Below, in pieces: positions 22,301 through 34,221 of a stretch of DNA of 64,000 nt. Under the pieces are notes generated by a model. The model worked only from the letters and a program-made list of their open reading frames with translations. It had not been told where the DNA came from and did no database searches. The translations under genes and the position numbers were made by a program. Source of the stretch: Phoebastria nigripes (lineage: Eukaryota > Chordata > Aves > Procellariiformes > Diomedeidae); the NCBI GenBank assembly GCA_035582835.1, contig JAYKAV010003134.1, positions 1 through 64,000 on the forward strand, in the 5' to 3' direction. Every line of letters starts with the position of its first letter. The first letter of the stretch is position 1.

Positions 22301-25300
22301 TCATTATCTACTTGCTCTGTCAGCTAGTGCTATGTCAGACTATTCAGTCAAATCAAGAACATTTCCTCTGATGACACAGCACTACAAATTCTCTGTTTCT
22401 TAAAATGATGTTCTTTAGAAGTCTGCATTCACTATTTTTGCTTTGTTTTCTTTAACTTGATTAAACAAAACAGGACTATATCATTTAATTCAAAGTAGTT
22501 ATTTAGAACTGGTATAATACCATTAAGACAAATGTTGATCTGTACCTGCCAAAAAATATGTAGAGAATTTTGTCCACCAGATTAAAAAGGAACCTGCAAT
22601 GCATATGTCCAATACCCTATAAGTATTAAAAGATCTAATTCTGCTAACAAGCAGTTTTAATTAGAAGATGTACTTGAAGGAAACATTACCATGGAAAGTG
22701 TAATGGCACAGCTAAGAGCTATGTCTACTCACTTTATTAAGGATTGGATTATTTCTGTACTAATGATTTACATTCATTCACTTCTACAGGAATAAAATCT
22801 AAAAAATCGCTTTGGAATCAGTAAAACTTTAGAAAACCCCTGATGTTTCTAATTAAACATTTGAGATTATATAAAAAATACATTTTGCCTAAAAAATTAT
22901 GGTCAGTTTTGTTCTCAGTGACACCCCTTCCTGTGGAAGGAGTATTCTGCTATACTGGATATGGGTTTAAGGCTATATTATGGCTCAACATGTGGAACCC
23001 GATCAGATTAGGGAACTCAAATAATCCATGCAGTAGCAAATTATCTAAAAATATTATCTAAATAACAAATGGCAGTCAGGAAAAATTATTCCAAATACAA
23101 TTGTTAAATAGTTCTTTGTCTCTAACCTGTGCTCTTTGTACATGTATCAGCCTCTCTCTGAAAGGAAATTGATACAGACTTTAGCAGACTGAGGTTTTCA
23201 CTGGGAACTAAAAATTACCACTTGTATTTTCAATAGCTACTAATTGTTGAAATGTTAAAGTATTGTACACTTAACTGAAATTTAACAATTTTATGAGATT
23301 CAATAGGTCATAAATACCATAAATAAATAATTTTAGTAATAGTTATCATGTGCTCTTTTGCTAGGTACTTACACTCAAGAGCAAATGAAAGTATTCATTA
23401 AACAGCAAATAATTGTAGAATTCTTTGTATTTACATTTTCTTTCACCAAATGGTCAGTATTTTAAAGCATTTACATTAGCAGTAACACCTCCGTTAAGAA
23501 TATCTTACTTTTTGAAGAATGATAATAAAAGGACTGTTGGAGAGTAACAACCTGTTTGCTGAAAATTTAGGGCACTTATGACTATCAGATTTTTTTTTTA
23601 CTGATAAAATAATTTTTTTTTTGCAGTTTTTAATGACAGAATGGAAATGGTGATTCACCATGTGTAGAAAATGCTGCTGAATGAAACATTGAATCTAAAA
23701 AAAGCATAGAAAATATAGAATTATCTGATGGATATCCCATGAGTGGCCAGTGCTTGGCAATTACAGACTTTCCTAGCCAAAGATTATATTTAGACTATTG
23801 TGTTTAGCAGATAATGAATTGTTCTTCAAACCTATTTATATTTTTAGTTTCTAGACCATCCTGTGGCAATGAGCTCCTCCATTTCATTTCTACTGTGTTT
23901 TGCCCTGGTGCCTATATTAAACCCATCAATATGAAACATTAATTCTCATTTTCTGTAAGGACATTCAAAGACAACAAAAACTTTACCATGCAGTTCAGGA
24001 GGAGCAGAATCAGAAAAAAATTCTGTAAGATGGATACTTTTTGATCCACTGGAAAACAAACATTATAAGTAATAAAGCAAAACAATTCAGTTATATTTTT
24101 CTCGCCAAAAAAAGAATTTTAAAATGATTATGGACAAAAGTATTAGTAAAGAGATGACATGTTAGATTTTATTCTTGATGAGCTTTCAACTGAAACAAAC
24201 CACAGAGAGGAGGAAAGAATAATGGATTTGGGCCTTTTAAACTCAAAAAATCATTAGAATTAAAAGAAATTACCATGTAAAAACACACTGGTACATGATA
24301 AAGAAAACATAGAAATAATAAATTAATGTCATATAGACTTCCAACATCCATTCTGCTCCTTTAAAGAAATAAGACTGAGAATTTAAGGTTTTAGGACTAT
24401 TCACATCTACATTATTCACATTTAAAGCGGGTTTATATATCTCAGCATAACAAATTTTTCCTTATAGAAATATGTATTAACACTAACATTATACAAAGGA
24501 TTGTGATTTTTCTCATCATTTAACCAGGATGTGTTAAATCCTCTTTCTTTAAAACTCACAGCATAAGCATTGTTATAAACATAATTCAAGGAATGCTTTC
24601 TTTAAGAAGTTGGGTTTTTTCCTATCTGAAACCTCTTTGATAATAAATATATATAAAACATTGAAANGTAACTGGTATAGGATATCATAGTTCACCTGAA
24701 CTGGAATTTCACTTTTGGTGGGAATTGCTACTGGGTAGCATAGATACCATCTAAGGATGAGTACACTTTGTAGAGGAGAATAGGGAGGAAAACACAGTCT
24801 GGTTCTTGGAAATGTTATATTGTTCATGTCTTTGTCTCTCAATGAGACGGTGCTGAGCATTTTAATTAACTCTATCATGAAGAAAGAAGGAGAATTACAT
24901 ATTTTATATGTTTGTAAGGTTCTAATTAGTTCTTTGAACATCAACAACTGAAAAATGCTAATTTACATTTCCACATATTGCTGTACTGCATTTAAGTGGA
25001 AAGATCCTTAAAGAGTGCAAAATGACACTTTGATAAACATTTAAGGAAAAGGTATGAGCTGTTGTAGGTGCACCTCTAGATCTAATAATGTTTCTCCTCA
25101 TTTGAATCATTCTAAAGATATCTTGCACAGTGGCACACGAAGTAAATTAACTTTTGCAAATGCAATGGAGAGATATAGGGACAGGAGGACAGCAGCAGTG
25201 GAGGGGAGAAAAATATTATTCACTTAATGAGGATAAGAACCTCCTAAAATTACGGTATTGCTAGCAATCTGGACCTTCTGTACTCAACCTTCTTTTATGC

Positions 25301-28300
25301 ATTATTATTTACCTTTTCTCAGTTTTCTGTAAAGTACTGTTAGTTCCAAATACTGTAAGCAGTATTGGGCAAGAAATCATACAGGCTGGTGGCTATATGA
25401 GCACAAATATCCACTGGACTTCCTGTGTGCTTTCAGCTTTAGGACCCAAATCCTGAACTATAAAACAAAGAAGGAAGTAGGTGGTACGTCTAGACATATT
25501 AATTGTATGGGTTGTGTCACCCTTTTATAGAGTTTACTGAATTCCTCTATTGTCTGATGTTGGTGTTTTGGTTAAAGGCCTGATGTTAGGTGGGAGAAAT
25601 TACTGCATCTTATTTAGTTTCTTGATACTTCAGAGATTGGAATTGGCTCAAAATGATGGAAATGGAATACATTTTCAGATGTCCTTTAATGTAACGCCTT
25701 TCCTTTGCTCATGAACACCAGGAAGGCAATGTACATTAGTGGGGGGAGAGAGAAATAGAACACAAGCAATCCTACTATTCAGTGCTACCTGTTTATAACA
25801 AACATATTTCAGAAAAATGTGTTTTTCTTTTGGATAAAGGTTTGATTCAAAGCACATTACAACCATTAGAGGTCTTTGCGTACATTATGTTTTAGTTCCA
25901 GCTATAGAGAAAAAATAAATCATATATAGGAAGCTTGGTTACTTGCAAAGTCCAAATACCATCTATATTTCAATTTTGATGCAGATATTCAATGGAGATA
26001 GGAGGAAGAGCAAGACTACAGAGTACTTTACAATATTTATCTTCTAGACTTTTCTCATACTGCACTGCCTTATTTTTCTCATTTGAATTTATGATTATAA
26101 TTATGAGTATTCACTGTGTGGCCAGCATCACAATAACGTAAGTATTTATGAAATAATGCACAATCCTATCAGTGAAGATGTTTGGTACTGTGTAGGATCA
26201 CTACTCTATTAAATTGGCTCATTTTAAGTGACCTTTTATTTGGCAGGCAATGCCTTCCAATCAAATTAAGACAAAGAGAAACCAGAAACAGCACAGTTTC
26301 TGGAGTACAATAATCTGACTTGGGAACAATAATAATAAAACTAGAGATGACAAGCTGCTTAATGCAGTACATTTGAACTTACTCCATTGCACAGGATATT
26401 TGTGCTGATATCTGTACTATGGTTACTTGGAGTGAGAAACAATTTGCTATGTTATTGCTTAATCCTTTCCAACCTACAAAAAGTAGTAATATGGTCCTAA
26501 AACTACATCTCACATATACTTTGTCATCCCTGTAGCAGCATGCAGGGATAAATCCTCAGCTATTTTAAGTCATCGCAGCTCCACTTAAGATAATTAGTGA
26601 AACTGATGTGACAGGATTGTTACATTGATGTTAAAAGCATTTAACTTGCCACAGCAGTAGGCGTGTAGCTTGCTTGTCATTTCAACTTTGGAGACCCTTG
26701 AAATAATGCAATTTGATGTCATCACTATTGCATCACAAAGGTGATGCTGTACTGGTTTTGATTTTTTTTTATTTTTATTTTTCCTTTCTGCAGAAATTTG
26801 ATTTCTTGATCAGATTTCAGCATTTAAAACAAGTTTCCAGTATTTTATATTAATGAACAAGCAATGAATTAAATCAGTAGTTATTACAGAGTATTATCAC
26901 CAGTGCAAAACTTTTAGTTATTTCATTCAATGGATCTGATCCTTTTATTAAAAAATTGTAATATATACCGGTATTACTCCCAATCCTATATCCTTTTTAC
27001 ATATTACAGGAACCGATATGATTTGTAGATCAAGTACAAAGTGTCATTATAATAGGACATCTATACTGCATCAGCAACACATTTAGTGGGAATTATTAAT
27101 TTAGTGACATATAGGACTAGACTGTAAACTATTTTTTCCTGGACTTTATTTTCACTGTCTTTTACAAATAATCTAAGAGTTTTAGCTACTTGGGATAGAA
27201 TATACACGTTGTTTGTTTTTTCCCATCAATACTGCCAGCAGTCACCTTGTAGTCCTGCTTCAATACGTTGCATCACTGAGACTTTGCTGTGCAGAATATT
27301 TCCAGACATTCCCTTTTCATGTCAGTGTTAACAGAGCTGATATAAGTCAGCATAGTGAAAAAGACACCTTTTGCTAGTCCTTCATCAGGACTAACAAATG
27401 GATTATCCATTAGATTCAGTAACAATCCAGAAAGCCATTGTCTCTATTTTACATTTTTTATTCTTCCTGTAAAAAACAAAACTGGTTTAGTCCATGGAAC
27501 AGTGTCACTAGGTCAGCTCTTTCTCGATTAATGAAACTTCATAATTTACATTAATAAATAGGAAATTCTTTCCTGTGCCAAATGCATCAAAGAATTTCAA
27601 GTTTACCACCTTATGACTGCTACAGTGCCAAGAACATTCTTTCAGTACAAAAATGTACACAATAACATGATTGTGCATTGTCTCTCCTTGGCACATTCAT
27701 TAATATCTCATCCTGCACAATGTTGTAATAATAACATATTTTTATCAGCTCTAACCAAATTAGCTTTTGCCTAGGAATAAAAGTACAAAATTGGCTATTC
27801 ATGGGAAAGGGTTTTGTCTTATTATTCTGAGAGATAGGCAACTGCTAGTGACTTGGGACTTCGCTGATATCCTTGATATGATTTGAAGACATCCAACTAT
27901 GGTATGCTCTGACTGTGAAGACAATATGAGAAAGCAAACACAGGATTAAGTTTTGACTTAATAGCAACACTTTACTAATGTGCAGTTTGATGCATTTCTG
28001 AACAACACATTAATATCAAAGGCAACAAATATTGATAACTACCAATATAATTACCTGTGTTACCTTGAGCTAGGTAGCAACTTGATTTAGAGTCAACTCC
28101 ATTTTTAAAGATGCTTTATGAGATTTATCTAATCTTATTTTCTTACTTTTAAAGATATCTATTGGCCAATACAGGAATCTCATTATTACAGAACATTTTA
28201 CATTAAAAAAAAATCAAGTAATATTTTTTTTTTTAAATTGTCTTTTTCAGAATTATTATTATTGTTATTATTACTTTGGAAGGAGATAGTCAATTTGAGC

Positions 28301-28740
28301 AAACTGCTTCTAGAAACTACTCAGATTCACACATTTTTCAATCACAAAGTTGCTATTATTTCTAATTAATACCCTTGATTAACTCTAGGAACATCTTTGC
28401 AGAAGTGTTTGGTATTGAGAATGACATAAAGCTCTACTCAGGCTTCCAAAAATAAATTTCTGTATTTTTACAGAACAGTTTATTGTAGATATCTGAGAGA
28501 GGTTTCCTAATGTGTTTCCTAATATGATCTCAAATGTTTCTATCAAAAAGAGAATAAATAGATTTACCTTCAGCAAAAACCACATTTTTGAATAAACCCC
28601 ACAACCATAATTACTCCATAATAGTATTTTCAAAACTAGACGACTTTTTTCTTGAATTTGAAAGTCCTTCACTGACACGTGAAAGATTTCAAAGCCATTC
28701 TATCAAAGCTTAATTGTATTGTAAGTGGCAAAACTTATGC
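19375..28740. other. Long AT-rich stretch without genes
   Basis: No coding gene, LTR or CR1 recognised. It contains a degenerate AAACC/AACCA repeat at 22010-22080, short T-runs (20359-20370, 20793-20806, 23588-23598, 26763-26772) and one N at 24667. The longer open frames (24573-24947, 22183-22371) have AT-biased composition and no domain. Confidence 0.55.
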
Positions 28741-29010
28741 CGTCTCCACTGTTAATTAACAGTCCACCTTGAGTTCATCTACTTTGCTAGGCTGAGATAA
28801 AGGAAACCACTCGCCTAACTCGCTGAATGCCTGAAGGCTTGTTGAGAGAGCTACATGCCCTGCTCTGACATGAGCGCCATGATATGCCTGATCTCTTGGA
28901 TGCTGGAGCCATTCAGCTGCCAGTTGCTGACAAATCGCGCAGACTTCACTTGACAACAATAATGATACTGAGTTATCCATCATCTCTTAAATAAAGCAAT
29001 TACACCTGCT
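28741..29010. other. CpG-retaining segment with a 75-codon minus-strand ORF
   Basis: Five CpG dinucleotides lie within about 130 bases (28810-28940) in otherwise CpG-poor AT-rich DNA. The minus strand has an ATG-initiated frame at 28756-28983. I do not recognise a protein. The composition contrast could mark a conserved non-coding element, a small exon or an old insertion. Confidence 0.35.
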
Positions 29011-31945
29011 CTGAACTGATTATTCACTTCTGCCCAGCTTCAAATATTTAATATTTCCATCCTAATGTCACTGCCTCCTGGCAGATTTTTCCTTGGCAAA
29101 AGGCACGTATTAGCTGTGTTGTGTTGAATGTTCGTGTTGTTCAGTATATATTGTATGTAGGCTGTATTGTACGCTGTGGTATTTGTCACAGGGTGTCACA
29201 AAGGGCACAGATAGCTTATGAGACAAAACAAACCAGATCTATAGTACTAAATCCTTGACAGAACATTAAGTATAAAGATTTCACCAACTAAGAATGCTAA
29301 GATAGTTAAGAAATTAACATTTAAGATTTCAAAAGTGGTTTGTGGTAATAAATAATAAATAAATAATAAATAAATAAATGATACCTGAATAAAATACAGC
29401 CTAGAACAATTTCTCTCAATAAGAAGGTTCATAACATATTTTTGGGATTTTAAAAAAAGATTAAATAATAAAAAAAGTAGTCATGTTGGATGGCTTTTTT
29501 TCATCATGAAAACAAAACTAAGTTTGCACTTGTAAAATCCACAGGATAGATTTGACTGCAAGACAGCATAGAAAAAGTTCAACTAGTTTAAATTACTAGT
29601 CTGGGTACTGGAAGCAGCATTTCTGTACAATACAGTCTTAGCTGGGCCAATAATAGGCAGATGGCAAATGAGCACAGTGAATCAGGCAAGGTAACCTACC
29701 CTGTGCTCCAAGCTTCTCAAGGGCCTCTTGTTCCTGGTCCAGATAGACTCGGCTCAGGGGTGGCCAGCCTCCAGACAAATTTCAGGAAACACAACAGGTA
29801 TGGTTTTCCTAGTTACTATTCACAGATCTGCCCCGATGTAATCACTAGCTCCCCAGGACTCTGGAATGTAGAATGATAAACCAGTAACTGTGGACAGTCT
29901 GTGACAAAAAGCCCCAATTTTGTATTACTGTGAGGGCTCCCCTCTCCTTGTATGTTGGCTATGCAGTTTCTTTCTGAGACTACCAGTGTTTATACAAAAT
30001 TAAGGATAATAGAGAATAAGGACCGGAAAACATCCTTTTGCTGCATTTGTTTATTTGGTATGTGTTGATTTGGCTCCCTGGTATCTGTATAAATTAAAAA
30101 TTAGAGACTATAGAGAGTTTGAGGAGAAAAGGTTTCTGTAACTTATTGTTGATATTCAGACATCCTTTTGGTCTCATTTGAATACAATGCAACTGTAGAT
30201 TTAGTCATGCTGAATATGAACAGCAACTTCACTCACAGTATGAACATCTGAATCACTCCCTTATGCTCACAGACATTGTTGCAAGTGAGCTGGCATTAGC
30301 AAACACAATACTGGTACAAATGCAATAATTCAAATTCTGATTATATTTATGAAAGTTTTATTGTATCAATTAGCAAAGCTATATTAAGCAAACAAAATCC
30401 ACCATCTAACAAATTATTGTGGAAAGATTATAATAGTACATTTCTCTCCTCACATGGTAATTTTTTTTTTTTTTTTTTTCCCTTTTTAAGTAGACCAGAA
30501 GATATTCAGTTAAGGTGGAAGTGCTTTCACTTCCCCCTGCTGCCCTCACAATCTGTGAATATAGAACAACAATAATCTATAGATTCCCTTTAAAGTATAC
30601 ACTTCAAACAACTTCTATTTCATTTCACTTGGGGATATTATTAAAATACAATGCTGATGCAGTGTGGATTTACCTAGTTGTTTGATTTATTTTCAAGATA
30701 AGACAACTAGTGCCAAGTGTATATCCACACATATGAACATAGGGAAATCTAGTACTAGATCCAAATGGGAAGAAGGGGTATGTCTACAGTATCTTTTGCA
30801 GGCAGATGTATATTGACACTGTACTCACAGCTAAACAGACACTATCTCCAAAACAGAAGTTCTGCAAGTGTGATTAGGACAGCATTGGGCTTGAGCCTGG
30901 CAAGGCAGCATCTGTTTGCCAAATCCTAGCTCTTTGGTTGTGCTTTTGGGCTGGAAACTCATTCATGTCTGGCTGGATTGCAGTGTGGGCTGAATGAGTG
31001 CACGGTGGTTTATGAAACATAAGGTAAGCAAACCTACCAGTGCCTCATGGCTTGACATTGGAAACCCTGAACTTCTGGCTCCCACATGAGGCACCAGAAT
31101 GCAGAAGTAAACCCCTGCAGTGTCTGAGAAAGGGTTTCTAGGGATAAATAAGGATTAAGGACAGGATTATCTTAAATCGTACTCTTTTGTGGCCTTCACA
31201 CTCAGACAAGCTACGTTCTAGAAGCAACTGATGCCTCAAATTTTTTCTTTAACCACTACTCATATTACTTAGCACATACACTAATATTGTTAATACAACA
31301 ATACTTAAGAAAGACTGTCTGATCTAAGACATGAATAACAAGATCCAATTATTTAAAAAATAATAATAATTGTATTTGGAGAAATAAGACCTGTCAAAAA
31401 CCTGCTATATTAACTTTATGTAGGATTCTTGAGTTACCCAGACAAGGTTTCTTGCAACAAGTAGTTCCTTATTACATTAAGAAACATTAATACATAAATT
31501 GGTAAGGCAATGAGAAAAAAATGTGTTCATTAACAACTAACAATTATTTTCTAGGTGGAGAAACAGGATTCATAATGAATACAATTTTACCAAATGGTTG
31601 ACTCATTCTAATAAATGCCAAATTCATATTTTATTAATGTAGTGTATAATTTTGCACGCAAACTATCTTTACTTCACAAATGGACAACAATTTAATTTAT
31701 GAAGTGAAGTTTTGTGAAGCACTGAACATAAAAGAATTCCATAAGCTAAACTCCCACGTTGAATTACGTTAACCTATAGATTGTAACTTCTTATAGACTA
31801 TAATTCAAGCAAAACCAAACAAAAATCAGTTTGTCACAGAAAAACAGACACAACAAAAAAAGAAAGAATACTGTGTTCATTTTTTAAAATAAATTACNTA
31901 TATGTGATTTGGCTGCACTGGGGTCAGGTGGGATGGATGCCAAAG
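29011..31945. other. AT-rich intergenic sequence with simple repeats
   Basis: It contains an (ATAA)n-type tract at 29346-29380, a run of more than 20 T at about 30460-30480, and one N at 31898. No gene is recognised. Confidence 0.55.
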
Positions 31946-32206
31946 GAAAAGATGTATTTCAGGAAGATTAGTCCCTTGTGATTTTCTTACTCCTGTAGGA
32001 TTTAACTTCAAGATTTAAATTGTGCCTTGTGTAGGCGGTTGTAACTAGTGTTCATTTTGCAAAAAAATGCAAATGGATTTTGCTGTCAGATTTTTGCATA
32101 TGTGTTAATTTTACTTACAGTTCCAAACTGGATATCCTCAAAATAAACATGTTTTTGTTTAAAAAAAAAAAAAAGAAAAGAAAAGAAAAAGAAAAGATGT
32201 ATTTCA
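31946..32206 (+). mobile_element. Poly(A)-tailed retrocopy with 16-bp target duplication
   Basis: GAAAAGATGTATTTCA occurs perfectly at 31946-31961 and again at 32191-32206. Between the copies lies about 200 bases of unique-looking sequence ending with AATAAA (32142-32147), then TTTTTGTTT and an A-rich tail (about 32160-32190, A14 followed by AAAAG units). A polyadenylation signal 13-18 bases before a poly(A) tail, enclosed by a long direct repeat, is the structure of a processed mRNA 3' end inserted by LINE machinery. The parent gene is not recognised and no coding frame is evident, so the insert is probably 3' untranslated sequence. Confidence 0.82.
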
Positions 32207-32850
32207 AAGACTGTTTTGAGTAACTATGAACAACTAATTTTTATTTATTGCACCATGTCAGCAATATGCACCATGTTACCCAATTATTTATTCAAGCGTA
32301 TGGTGTGCAGTATGAAGTGTTTACTTGGGTTCTAACCAGTTTTAGAAGGATTAAAGTGTAAAAAACCCAAAGACATAGAAAATACAAATGCATCAACTAG
32401 TGTTCTCCCACATAAGATTCATTTCAACTGCAGCACAACTCCACATTATCCTTCTAAATGCCGCTTCACCTGCTCCTCACAAGAAGGTGTGTCTACTTTA
32501 GTTCCAGTTTGAGGTGCACTTTGAAAGCAACTCTCCCCAGGGAACATTTTTTACACATGAAGCTAAGAATTTATCGTTAGCCTAATTAAAATATTAGTCT
32601 GATCAAAATCTAGCAAACAGCTATCTTTGACCCTGTTAGAATGATATCAGTAGTTCAAATATAGAAAAGCCTCATTAGTAATAATACGCTTATAAACTGT
32701 TATACATGAGAACATACTAAGAGCTACCCTTTTTCTCTGGTGTAGTGCTTGCACTTCCAATGTCCCTCCGGTCCTCTGCTCAACAGCACCAGACTTCTTC
32801 AAGCAGAGAGATAATGGGGTGCCAAAGCGACCTATCAGCATCCCAAGCAC
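32207..32850. other. Intergenic sequence, nothing recognised
   Basis: AT-rich, unique-looking. No gene or repeat seen. Confidence 0.55.
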
Positions 32851-33023
32851 TGTGCTGGGTGGGGTATGGTGTTCAAGGCGGGAGTGGGGGCATTCCTTTC
32901 TCCTTATGCTCAGGGCTATTTTTCAAATGTTTTCTTGCCTCTCACTGGCTTCCAGCCCCACCTGGATGCTGCACCACAGCCTCCCCCAGCCCTAGGAGAC
33001 ACCATGGGCAACTGCCTGTCCCA
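32851..33023. repeat. GC-rich direct repeat, copy 1
   Basis: About 173 bases starting TGTGCTGGGTGGGG, nearly identical to 34049-34221 in the same orientation with only a handful of differences. Much richer in GC than its surroundings. GC-rich sequence continues to about 33190 after this copy only. The frame reads through an ATGGGCAACTGCCTG stretch in both copies. I recognise no protein or repeat family. Confidence 0.85.
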
Positions 33024-34048
33024 CAGTGACTGTCTGGTTTGTTCAGCTTCACCCATCTGCAGCAGTCATAGGGGCTTGCCTCAGGTCAAGCAATGGTCCT
33101 GTGGCCACCAGATCATTGTTAGAGCAAGCTGGCACCAGCTCAGGCCCAGGCAAGCCCTACCAAGAACTGAGCACTGCCTGATTAGACACCTGTTGCCATT
33201 TAATAATAATACAGCAGAAATCCTATTCACTGGGCTACATCTGACTTCAAAAACATACATAGAAACAGTAAGCACTTTCTCTCCAGATAGTGTTGATATA
33301 TAAGTGTGTGTGTAAAAGTACGTATACATATACATCCTTTTGCCAACTTTCTTTATGATAAAATTTTGAGTAACAGATAGAAAAATTCCATGTTTTAGGT
33401 CAGCAATGAAGAAATACCAAGGTATCACAGTACAGTGCATCTTTAAGGAATATGAAATCAATAAATCCATGCAATCTCGTTGACATCTAATCTGTTTTTG
33501 GAGACTAAATCTGCCAGTCATCAGAAGAGCATTATCAGTTCCAAGGATCTTAGAAAATCTTTAGCTGTGATCTTATTTTTCTTTAGCTCCAACACTCTTT
33601 TAATCTTTGCATTGTATCCTTCAGCATTAGCCTGAGGTAAACTGATGTGCACTTTTCAAGATGTGCGCTTTTTTTGTTTTAGAGGCATGGCAGTAGGAGA
33701 CACAGTACACAGCCAGAGAGTCCTGCTCTAGGAGGTACACACTGAATCTTTGCAGGACAGTAAGCATTTGGTGACAGATAAAAATACAATAAATTTTACA
33801 CAGAAAAGAAGGTCAATTCCAGATAAAATACAAGCTTTTACATAGTTCAAAAGAGCTGAAATTCTCCCTACAGAGTTTATCTTACTGTGTTTTACTGGTA
33901 GAAATGGGCACAACTTTTCAGAAGCTATTTAGAAATGAAGAGAGTGAGATAATTTCTTCAGCTGCAAAATCACTAGGCATGAGAAAGTTTTTTGAATTAC
34001 ATTGAAGATTTATGTAGTTTACAGAACTAATTCTATTTGGCAAACCTC
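33024..34048. other. Spacer between the direct repeats
   Basis: GC-rich up to about 33190, then AT-rich. A short GT/TA-rich stretch lies near 33303-33340. No gene recognised. Confidence 0.5.
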
Positions 34049-34221
34049 TGTGCTGGGTGGGGTACAGTGTTCAAGGCGGGAGTGGGGGCATTCCTTTCTC
34101 CTTATGCTCAGGGCTATTTTTCAAATGTTTTCTTGCCTCTCACTGGCTTCCAGCCCCACCTGGATGCTGCACCACAGCCTCCCCCAGCCCTGGGAGACAC
34201 CATGGGCAACTGCCTCTCTCA
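34049..34221. repeat. GC-rich direct repeat, copy 2
   Basis: Second copy of the 32851-33023 unit, 1198 bases downstream. Identity drops sharply at both edges (before TGTGCTGGG and after CTCTCAC), so this is a discrete block. No target duplication is apparent around it. Confidence 0.85.

Noticed and set aside
24573..24947. 124-codon open frame
   Set aside because: AT-rich, contains an N, and shows no recognisable motif.
26466..26500. CCTTTCCAACCTA resembling a CR1 3' end
   Set aside because: The similarity covers only about a dozen bases and neither flank continues it.
32866..33303. Frame with ATGGGCAACTGCCTG resembling an N-myristoylated start, duplicated at 34037-34270
   Set aside because: The frame is shared only because the DNA block is duplicated. 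After the motif the two frames diverge at once and no domain follows.
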